Shown piece by piece: positions 49,108-61,100 of a DNA stretch of 64,000 nucleotides (position 1 is its first letter; the number at the start of each line of letters is the position of its first letter). A program made the translations under genes and the position numbers. The DNA is from Xanthostigma xanthostigma (Eukaryota > Arthropoda > Insecta > Raphidioptera > Raphidiidae): contig OY754469.1 of the NCBI GenBank assembly GCA_963575645.1, positions 21,098,001 through 21,162,000 on the forward strand, given 5' to 3'. Below the pieces are notes generated by a model. The model made no database searches. It saw only the letters and a program-made list of their open reading frames with translations, and was not told the DNA's origin.

Positions 49108-52100
49108 GTCGAACGAATGCATTCCAGCAAAACGTGCTCTGCATTCTTCGATTGCTCGAGGCAGTTCGAGTACTCAGCGCATTTTTCTGCTCCAATTTTC
49201 TTAAGGTACCCTCTAAACCCACCGTCTCCAGATAGTATGGGTAGTAAGATGGTGATCCACCTACCCATGGTTCCTATAAACCCATGTCCCACATCCGGGA
49301 TGAGTTGGTGGGTCCATCAGCCATCTCCCTTTGTCCGAGTCGTCCCATCTCGACTGCCATGCCTCTAAGGTGAATTCCTTGATATCCTGCGTATCCACCT
49401 CTTCTGAGTCATGTACTCTATCGTACTATTTCTTCCGTTCTGTGGCCAGAAGATCCAACGGTGGTAGTCCCGCTATGCCAAACACAGCGTCATTCGAGAT
49501 TGTTCGATAGGCTGACGCTAACTTTAGGGCTCCCAGTCGGTAAACTATAGTAACTACATAAAAATGAAAACCACTTTTGGATCAGGTCCTTGTAGGCTTG
49601 TGTGATTAAAGTTACTATATGTCTATTTTTTCTGAAATTTGCAACAGTTATAAAATCGCAAACCTTGACTTGATGGCCTAAGTTGAGAGACAGTAGATAA
49701 ACGCTCGACAACTAAGATTATTAGCGGCTGATGACTTAAGTATCCGAAGTTTAGCCAATAATAACATTGTCATAGTCTGTGAATTTTGATTGGGTTAAAC
49801 TCTAATTGAAATAGGATGTCATAATCGTCTTAGCGCTTATAAAACTTGTTTCCACTTTAAATATGATTCTAATTTTCGCTATATTTGTATAGGACGGATT
49901 TACCCCGCTCGCAGTGGCAATGCAGCAAGGTCACGACAAAGTTGTCGCAGTATTACTGGAAAGTGATACCAGAGGAAAAGTACGCCTTCCAGCTTTACAT
50001 ATTGCTGCAAAAAAAGATGACGTCAAAGCTGCTAAACTATTACTAGAAGTATGTATATCGACAAATTACTAGCTTTCTTTCTATCTTCGAAAATAACAAC
50101 CTATACACTATAGTAAATTTCTTTAAAGCCGAGATAAAGACTATACTTTTATCATCAGTATTATAATGTTCTTATGCCCATATTTGACGAACACTATTAA
50201 AGATAGAAGTTACTAATCTTTGAACAAATTTATTCGTAAGAATAAAATTTACTTTCAATTCACCGAGATACGAAAGTTAGTTAACGAATAAATATACACT
50301 GCACTGTACTCTTTGCTCTTTTTGTTGAATATTTTGACGTTTATTTAAAAATTAGACCGATGGCGTTAGTGTGAACGTCAAAAAAAAGTTTCACAAAATA
50401 ATAATGTTTTATCCTTACCCAAAACACAAAACTTCCAATAACTTTAATGTTTCACAAGTTACAACTATACATTTCACAAAAGGTTAATAAACAACATATA
50501 AATAAATTCACAAGAGCAAACTGTAGATATACTAGTCCACGTTTATAGATTAGGTATCAGGATCTATGTGGCTGAAATTATTTTATCAGGCGAATAAATA
50601 TTTGGAAGGAAAACAGAATTGATTTATACCTGCAGTAACCATAATTATGGTTGGTGAATTGAACTATCGCTATTTATTCGGAGGAATAGTTACCTGAAAA
50701 ACAAATTAACCAAATAAATTTGGCCATTAGTGAATTGCTTTTGATTTTCATAACTCTTCCAGAACGAACATAATCCAGACGTAACCAGTAAATCAGGATT
50801 TACGCCGTTGCACATCGCGTCGCACTATGGAAATGAGCAGATCGCAAACCTGCTCATCCAGAAAGGCGCCGATGTCAACTACTCAGCCAAACATAACATT
50901 TCGCCTCTACACGTGGCAGCCAAATGGGGCAAAACCAATATGGTCAGTCTTCTGTTAGACAAAGGCGCCAACATAGAAGCCAAAACAAGAGACGGACTTA
51001 CTCCACTTCACTGTGCTGCTAGGTCCGGACACGAACAAGTCGTTGACAAACTACTCGAAAAAGGAGCACCGATCAGCTCCAAAACTAAGGTCAGCACTTT
51101 TGTGTCACTTCACATCTGTTTATGTAATTAAGATAATATACCTACAGGTCACATTCAAATCTTTTATTAACGCCTGAATAGAACTCTTCAAATATTTATA
51201 TATAGGGCACGTTAAGAAGTTGGTTAGCAACAATATAGCAACGCAGCGAATTTATCAGCCAAAGAAATATTTTTCAGTGAATGCAGAATATTCTATATTG
51301 GCGTCTTCTACAACTCACCAAGTTTGAGTTTGGATAAAATTATAATTATAGCAAGTTATACCGTTTACCGTTGTTTTAGCATAGGTTGTCGATCTTTACT
51401 TACCCGTGTTCTGAAGGGACAGTTACGTAACTTTGCGACGATACCAATGCACTTGAGAGGACTCTCTACATTGTTAGCCATTCGATTAATACTACACACA
51501 AAATGCCGCTTATGTAATGACTAATATAGGTAATATACTTTACGAAGTTTAAATGCAGCTGACAAGGACTAAAAATTATATTGTCCATCGCTTGTAACGC
51601 AAATAACTTAAAAACCTACGTTCACTATATAAACTCTTCCGACCTTACCTTCGAACTTAACAGGATCTGGTTAGTCTCAAATTCATGATAATTGTCTCCT
51701 TTTGGAATGCTATAGGTCAAATTTTGAAAATATTGAAAAGCATTTGACGCAGAACCTTCTTATATTCAGAAGGGCCTTAACCCAATTGTTGTTAAAAGCT
51801 GACAAAAAAATCAATTCTCAGGAGTATGTAACAAAGTTTACACAGTCACAAAGTTACTAACTTTCAGGAGACAGGCGTCAGCGTATTTAGTCATCTTCTT
51901 TCTAACAAACGTATTGTGTTGCACCGTAACACTTGACCTCATTCGAATAAGCTCTAAACAGTTTATTGTTTTCACGTATTTATTTAGACTTGAAATGCAG
52001 AAAAGAATGTTTATTCGACACATCGTTTATAACACTCTTGTAGTAGGAATATGCCTCAAAAGTAGTGTTACTTTAATTACGCACAGGCCGGCGGATAATG

Positions 52101-55100
52101 TGGAGGTACAGTGGGTAGTACTACCCACTCGGAATTCTGTAGTACCTACCTAGATTTTTTCAATTTATGTGATAACCCGGTCATGACTGCCGTGGGCGAT
52201 CACCAGCCTAGTTTTTTAATTAATTTGCCCTAACTAAGAGTAACACGACTTACATTTTCCCATTTAGAATAATGTTGTGAAATCTGTGTTGGAGTAGTTT
52301 TTGTAAGAGGCGTATAATATATATACACACGTTCCCGGCCAACTACCTACTCGGGATGCACACCACCCGCCGGCCCTAATAACACAATCATTATAGCCCT
52401 TAATTTTTTATTTTAAGTCTAATATATCCTTTTACTACTGAATTTGAACGTCAGATCTACTTTATTTATAAAATAAAATAAGACACCTTGGTATTATGTT
52501 ATGATGAAATTAACGGGATGCAAGGCTAAATATAAAAACAATTTTTATTCACTAGAACTTCATTTAATGCTAACGTTTCGGCAAAAATTATTGTTTTTAA
52601 GGTCCTGAAAAAGGCAATATTTTTTGCCGAAACCTTGACATTAAATGAAGTTCTAGTGAATAAAAATTGTTTTTATATTTAGCCTTGTATCCCGTTAATT
52701 TCATCATACTTTATTTATCTTATTTCTCCAAAATGTCCATTTGTGATCACAGGTATTCTTCAATAAGCTTTATTCTTATAGAACGGGTTAGCACCTCTCC
52801 ACATGGCAGCCCAAGGCGAACACGTGGACGCTGCCCGCATCCTGCTGTATCATCGAGCACCCGTAGATGAGGTGACGGTCGATTACCTGACCGCACTGCA
52901 CGTGGCCGCACATTGCGGACACGCACGGGTCGCAAAACTTCTACTGGACAGACAAGCAGACGCCAACGCGCGCGCCCTCAACGGCTTCACGCCGCTTCAC
53001 ATTGCGTGCAAGAAGAACAGAATCAAAGTCGTTGAGTTGTTGCTCAAACATGGCGCCAGTAAGTGTTCTCAACGCCGTCAGATTATAGAAATCTTACAGC
53101 TGATTTTTTCTTTTGTACTGACACAAATCATAAATTTATTCTAAAATATAGACAAGGTACACGAGAAACATTGTACGCCATTGTTACACTCGTTAATTTT
53201 CTTAGTTCTCAATCCTGCATTACCTGTCAAGTTAGACAGGATAAGCAATTATTTTAATTTTGTTTTCTTTCTGCATACAGGGTATGCAGAAAGAAAACAA
53301 AATTAAAATAATTGCTTATCCTGTCTAACTTGACAGGTAATGCAATAATAACAAAACTATAAAAGATTAGTGAAAACGTTCTGAATTATTATTTTGTACT
53401 TCGTTAATTTAAAAATAATTCGAAAAGCCTAGATCTGGATCTAGATGGCATGGAAAATAGTTAAGATTTGTATAATTATAAAACACATTTGTGTTAGGTA
53501 TAAGCGCTACAACAGAGTCCGGTCTGACTCCGCTACACGTGGCAAGTTTCATGGGTTGCATGAATATTGTTATCTATCTACTACAACACGATGCCAACGT
53601 TGATGTTCCAACTGTTAGAGGCGAGACACCATTACATCTGGCTGCCAGAGCCAATCAGGTAAATCAATATAATCGCTTTATTTTTCGTATATTTTCTTAC
53701 CGAACTCAGTACCCTGAATTCTAAATAACTGTAGGCACCGTACCTTTTCATCTGAGTGTAGTAAACTTAAACAAGATTTGAAAGATTTCAAATAAAAAAT
53801 GTTGAGTTTTCTCATAAAACTAATTTCATAGGAATAGTTTTGTAGCTAAAAACTTATGAAACATAAGTTCCTATTCCAAGTGATTGTTTCCGCTTAAATT
53901 TTTCTTGAATTGAGAAAGTTGATGCTCCGAGCATTCTGAGTGTAGTTTTGAGGAAACTGAGAAAGATGAGCAATCCTTCTCATGAGATATGTTTGTGTCT
54001 AGAAAAAATATTTTTGCCTAAAAAAATATGGTCTTTCTAACAAACCAAGTCTCGGCTTAAAATGGTGAAGTATCAGAAAAGCGAAGATAGGTCAGGAATA
54101 GAGTTGTGGATTTTCCGGAAAATTTTGAAACAGAAATTTTCCGGAAAACTTTCTTAGCCACTAAATTAATAAAATATTGTAAAATTAAACTCTCATTCAC
54201 TAAAGACCACAAGTACACAAAACGAGTATTTTCATCAGTTCTGGATGTGATGCCCTTTTGAGTTTTTCCCTCACAAAAGAAAAAAATAATCTAGTGCTGT
54301 TTATCAGGGGAATTCCCTTTATGAGCAGTCAATACAGAGCTGCCATCTTCTGGCCTCTGCTACTACCTCATTACTACTATCAAATAAGAAAAATGGGTGA
54401 TTGATTTTCTGTGTGCTCTTTTATTATGAAATAGAATGAACTGACTTATTATTAATTGAAAATTAAACAATACGACAAATCTTAAGTGGGTAAAACAGAA
54501 TCAAACTTAATTTTATTCTTGTGGATTACAAAGATTAATGTAGTTTTTGTTTGTGGTACAGAAATTGAATAATAAAGTGGAGTATGGAAAGTTCAATTAT
54601 ATCCAATAAAAAATTTACTAAAAATTGCCTTTTTGACATTAAACATTCTCCGGAAAGTTTTCCTCCCCACATCACTAGTCAGGAATAATTTGGGACGAAG
54701 TATACGAGTATACAACATATTCACAATCTAATATTTATGCTATTATTGATTTTAAAACTTCTCTACTTTCCTTTCAGACGGACATAATCCGCATTTTGCT
54801 GCGCAACAACGCTCAAGTTGATGCACGGGCACGTGAAATGCAGACACCGTTACACATCGCCTCGCGGCTCGGAAATGTGGACATCGTGATGCTATTATTG
54901 CAACACGGCGCACAAGTCGACACACAAACCAAGGATATGTACACCGCTTTGCATATCGCCGCCAAGGAAGGACAAGACGAGGTAATTGCAGCTATTTTGT
55001 TTTTGTTTAAATTTAAAATCGCAGTCCTATCAGTAAGGGTCAATGCACACATGCCGCTTTGTGTATGGAAAGCTTGCGCTCTAGCAACTTAACCGAGATT

Positions 55101-58100
55101 TAAGCTACTTGAAATTCCTTGTTCGATCGTGCGACTTGGCAACTGCGTTTGTTTTGCTTTTGAAGCGAATTCGACAATCATACGTGTATTTCAGCAAATA
55201 GTGTGCGGCCTTACGCTATTGATATGGATTATAATAGTGCGCTTAAGCCCCGAGACCTTAAGTGTTACGGGCCCACAAAAATTAAATTATTATTATAATT
55301 TTTTTAATACGTTTTTATTAACAATGAGCACTTATCGTATAGTAAATTTTTTTGGTGAATTCTGATATTTTTCGGATGAAATTTGACAATTTATTGGATG
55401 AATTTTGACATGTTTTCCGGTGAATTTGGACAATTTTTTGGGTAAATTTATAATTATTTTTTTGGTCAGGTCAACAAATTTGAACTCTGATTTTTAGGAT
55501 ATTAAAAAATTATGAGGCGTCGTGGGACACAAATTTAAGCGATTTTCTGGTAACTAAATTGTGGCCTGTAACTAAAATTCGGCCTGTTACGAAATTTCGC
55601 CCTGTAACAATTTCACATCAAAACTAATTTCAAACCCTAAATGAATTTTTAATCTAACAAAAAACGTGACTCCGTTGGACTTCGATAAGCCCCCGACACC
55701 TAAAAACCTCGATCCGCTCCTGCTATTAATAGCTGTCTTTGACGATCTACAAGCGATTTAATTGCACAGGCATGATATAAAAAGTAGCATGTGAGCAGTG
55801 GCCCTAGTACGCGTCTTTGACAATACCGAGACAATCACCAAGCCCAGCGCGAGCTATTTGTTAGAGATTGGATGACTATACGAGATTAGTTTCATTGACA
55901 GTATAATCAGCATTGGATTAGCACAGGGGCGGCAAACCTATGGCACGCGTGCCACAGGTGACACGAGACAGATTATTGTTGACACGACCTTGGTGCAAAA
56001 TCGAAATACTTAAAAATATGTTGAAAAAATTGACTATCACCAAATAACAAATACGAAAAAGTTTCATAGCGCTCAATGTATTATCGAAATTATTTTTTGC
56101 ATCTATGTTTAATTCATTTTTTTTGACCACTAAATTTTTTTACATCTTTGTCGGGACGTCATGGCTTTTTGGAAAAAAAATGGCACGTAGATATAGAAAG
56201 GTTCGCCATCCCCTCATATAGGCCGATGAGTTACCGCAGACCCTATCTTTAAAAAAATATCTAATAAATAGGCAAAATGTTCCAATTATTTATTTAGGTA
56301 AATTTATGAAAATAGAAAGCAATATAACTAAGAGACAAATTGTTTGAGATCTTCCACATTATATGGTGTTGTTTCCCAAATATGCCCCCCTCTAAAATAT
56401 GCCCCGCTAGGACTATTTAACCTATTGATATATCCGTCACTGAGTATAAATAATGAATGGACTATTTGAGATTGTTTTCGTTGCCGTAAGTGCGTTCACA
56501 CCATAAATTCGATCCGGCACGCACACCATAATTGTTTAATGTAGCAAATGACAAAACCTTTAACAAAAGCAAAAGAACAGTAAATAGCAATAGTAAATTA
56601 TTACTATAATTATGCAGATAAAGAATAACAGACCACCGCTCAGCATCCTCATCAGAAAAGAGGTGAAGTATCACCCGAAGTTTCGTAAAATCATCCTCCG
56701 TCGTCTTATGTACCGAATAGATCTTGACTATACAATGTTTGTCTTTTGGCTCAGACACCAGGAGTACTTGATCTGATCATTATACTCAGTGTGCTTCATA
56801 AATCTTATAAAATAATTCTAAAAGTTTCGCGAATATCCTTGACTTGTTTGTTGCAAATGTGCAAAATGTTTTAATTGTAATGAATACCTACATAGCACTC
56901 TTAAATTTTTAAGTTAAATATTTATAAAAATGTTTTGCTGAATCGATTATTATTGGACTGATTTTTTAACTGTATTACATGTGATAAAAATGAAAAAGAC
57001 ATTTTAGATGCTTATGAATTTAATTATTTAGCGTCCTTTATAATTTAATGTAGGTATGTAATCGAAAAAGACATAACAAAAATATACTAATTTTAATACT
57101 GTGCCATTGAAAATTAGTGATGCCACGAATAGTGATTTTGCCGAATACCGAATACCGAATGTTCGGTCATGTTCTCGGCCGAAGCGCCGAATATTCGGCG
57201 GCCGAATGTTCGGCTAATTATTTGTACATTTCGCGAGTGACAGGTTACGACTTGTCCCATTACGAAGCGTGCGGTAGCAACGCTGCGGGCGTATTTGTTT
57301 CATTTGCACAACTAGACCGTGTCACGACACGCATTATTTGTTCATTGTTACATCAAATTGTGTTATTAATAGTCCTTATTACTAAAAAATATCACTGTTT
57401 GGTCACTAAAAGTTTTACAAAATAATACTATTTAAGAAAAAAATCGCATATTTTTGAGTAATATGTGCGTTTTTCCCCATGATTTGATATTCGGTATTCG
57501 GCCGAATAGTACGCAACATTCGGCCGAATACCGAATATTAAAAAAAGTAGCCGAATACCGAATAGTAGCCGAATATTCGTGGCATCTCTATTGAAAATAA
57601 GAGTTAAAAATATCCTAATGAAATTTGTACCTATCATAAAGGTTAAAATTGAAATCATGTGTTAGCTTCTAAACAATATTTACAAGAAATATAAAAGAAC
57701 GTAGACATGCCTATAGACTATTTGGTACTAATATCAAAGCTTTTTTTTTTCATTGTTACTATTGACAGTTGACACACGAGATCAGTGGCGCAGATAAAGG
57801 AGTGTGTTTCTCGTTTATGTCACTATTTGGTTTAAGCTCTGCTGAAAAAAAAATATTCCTATACTTTAAATTTTTTTGCAATTGAGAGGAAGAATATAAC
57901 AACGAAAAAGTTGGTTTACATTATTTGTTTATTCATCAGGAATAATATGCAGTATTCAAAATTATTTTGTTTGTTAATTCGATATGTTGGGCTCTCCGTG
58001 TGTAATAAATGACAACAAGCTATATGCACTCGTAGATTGGGGAAGGGAGTCTAGTTCTACGAGTTTCCTTTTGGCTACGGCGTTGTAGGAAGCCATTTTA

Positions 58101-61100
58101 GGATAAATATTTATTGGCAGTGATTACCACACTGACAGCATATTACTAGAATTCTTTCCCAATGTACCTACATATATTTTGAAAATATATCATCAATTTA
58201 ATATAATTTTCCGCAAAGATGGTTCGTTTATAAGAATAATTTATGATATACAACGTTGTAAATACGACTATGTTACAAATGATAACTTTTATGAACAATT
58301 TTTCATATTCGCTTCATGTAACAAAGTGAAGAGGAAAATGTTTTTTCTTATGGAAAACTTTATAGTAAACGTTTCTTCATCAAAAACAGTAATCTTTTGT
58401 TTACCTTGAATAATGTTGTTTTGTGATTGTTTATTATTTTATTTATGATGTTAGTAAACTTTGAATAAAGCTTATTATTTCACAACTTATTTTGTTTTGT
58501 TTTCTTTATTCTAAGCTAACTTTATTATTTTAATTATTATTTACACTTTAATATTATTATAGCTGTCTTTGAAAATTTTAATTTTTTTACCCATTTTTTT
58601 ATGTACGAAAATTCTCTTTATTTGTGTCGTCAACATAACTTTTAAATTCATTGTTGTAGTAGTTTATGAGTTAGAAAGTTGTGACAGACAGGCAATTCAA
58701 ATTTTGAAAACAATACGGTTTACTTTGAACCCTTTGGGTACGGAACTCTTAAGATATACCGCTTTAGTTAAAAGAGTCAAATATTTTGCTATTTGTAAAA
58801 ATTACATTCAATGACAACTTTTTTTTCAAAGTTGTAAATATTTATTTTCGTACTAAGAAAAAACAAAAAATAAAAAATCGAATTTATTAACATAACTATG
58901 TTCAAATTTGTCCTTGAAGGTGGCATCAGTATTGCTCGAAAATGGTGCTTCGTTGAACGCGACAACCAAAAAGGGTTTCACACCGCTACATTTGGCAGCC
59001 AAATATGGCAACATGAAAGTCGCCAAATTACTTCTTCAACGTGAAGCACCGGTCGATGCGCAAGGCAAAAATGGCGTCACGCCACTTCACGTTGCTTCAC
59101 ATTACGATCATCAAAATGTGGCACTACTCCTGCTCGACAAGGTATTAATCTCGAAAAAAATTAAAATTTGTACCATTAATCAACATATTTATGTATATTA
59201 TCCAGATTTCATAATATTACGATTTCTTTCGTAAACATTTGCACAATCTACATTGTCGCCTTTAAACAATATTTTGTTGTAATTTCAAAGCGTTACGCTC
59301 AAGTATTAAAATTTGTAATGTCAGTATCAAAATTTCGTTGCAATCATACGCACTTTTGATTCTTTGCCCACAGTTAAATCAAAATTATTTATTGTATATT
59401 TATACAAAGATAATTTATAATAATTATTTTCTTTTTTTCTTCTTCATATAATATTTAATAAGATTTTAGAATAGGTAATGTAAATTACAAGCAAATCAAC
59501 TCTGTAATGTTTTAAGTTTACTTTATATAGCAATAACTTTCAAGCAACCTATAACATTTTTTTTTAATTTTTAGAATAGCTACTACAACTCTAATTTTAG
59601 TTCAAAACAAAAAAGAATAATTCAAAGTTTAATCCGGCTGTAATTTTACCTTGTAAAAAAATCATTCCTTATTTAAACAAAACCTACAATGCTAAATTAT
59701 GTTAAGGGCGCATCACCACATGCCACTGCCAAAAACGGGCATACGCCACTGCATATCGCAGCCAAAAAGAACCAAATGGATATCGCAACTACACTACTGG
59801 AATACGGTGCAAAAGCCAACGCTGAAAGTAAAGCTGGCTTCACACCTTTGCATTTGAGTGCACAAGAAGGTCACACCGATATGACATCCTTGCTGATTGA
59901 ACACCAAGCAGATACTAATCACCACGCAAAGGTAAGCAACATTATAAAATGCTGTTATATCATTGTTTATGAGTAAAAAAAAAACATAAATTCAGTACAG
60001 AAGACGTCGACAGTATCGAGGCAGCTTTTAATACCTTAAGTAATCTTTTCTCCCGATGTTTCGTTGTTTTCGCAATTAAATTTATTTTTTTATTTTTATA
60101 AAACTTAATTCAACTCGGTTGAAATATCTCGCACGGTCCTGCGGAAGTTGAATAATGGACTAAAATTGCAATTAAATGGGGAAACACGTGTACTATTTTG
60201 AATACAAATGCATGGCTAATTTTCAGACTTATTTGTTAACATTATGAATTTATAAATACCCATAAAACTGATTTTATTATACTTATTAATATTGTAACAA
60301 AACTGTTTTTTTTACTGCACTTATAAAAACGTTCGACAAACGCGAATAACAAACACAAATAACAACATATAAATGAACTAACAAACTAAAAGTAATTCTC
60401 TTGTAAAGTAAAATTAAACAATACCGTAACAGTAAAAACCAAACCACTAAGTAATAAAATAAGAATTAAACGTCACTATTTTTATGTATATTTACACAAA
60501 AACACTAAATGTCCGTATAACACTCGATTTATGTACACATAACACGTCACTAATGAAAGTCCATACAAAGTCCACTAATCACTGTAACAGTCCATATATA
60601 TCGTACACAAAATTTATCTGTACTACTCTAATTTATAAAATTTATATTTAAACTGCACTGATCTAATAACCACACAGCTACATTTATATATTTATGTCGT
60701 AATAGTCCACGTGTTCACAGCACCGCGTACGAATCGTGACCCCCCTTTTCTCACGTAACGCATTCTATTTATATCTTCTCTTCGCCGCGTCGGTCAAACA
60801 TCGGCCGCGACACACAGTTCCGCCGGAATTTCTTTTTGTTGCAAACCCGTCTCTGTCGGCATTTGCATTCTTCAAGCCAAAGTAATTTGGCTTCCTAACT
60901 TGACGTTTTCGGAAGACAAGCGTGCTTAACAATATTGTGTCATATATATGTTACGGTAAATGTAAACTCTTGGGAAATGTACACTTTTACCGTAAAATGT
61001 GTACATTTGCCGCAATATCTACATTTAATGTACACATTGTCCGGCACATTTTACGGTAAAAGTGTGCATTTCCCAAAGTTTACATTTACCGTAACATATA

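Larger units (their letters stand above)
48068..49892 (+). other. Ank2 intron 3 (1825 bp)
   Basis: A GT..AG intron. It contains the inverted copy of repeat family C (48245-48360), a short hairpin (48509-48540, cacctcgaat stem), and the antisense R1-type retrotransposon remnant (48690-49545) with its CT microsatellite. Confidence 0.85.
54982..58919 (+). other. Ank2 intron 8 (3938 bp)
   Basis: A GT..AG intron. It contains two hAT-type elements (55924-56215 and 57115-57590). The segment 55200-55720 resembles a decayed repeat (cctgtaac repeated, then cgatccgctcctg), but its ends are not defined. The 58500-58800 stretch ends in an insect-repeat-like gtacggaactc tail. I found no exon. Confidence 0.8.

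Noticed and set aside
48866-49368. Three overlapping open frames of 114-125 codons with long Arg-Glu or Ser-Leu runs
   Set aside because: They are produced by the CT microsatellite lying in a decayed R1-type retrotransposon remnant; they are not a host gene.
52747-52935. Minus-strand open frame opposite Ank2 exon f
   Set aside because: It is the shadow of a G+C-rich ankyrin exon; the plus-strand reading matches the family exactly.
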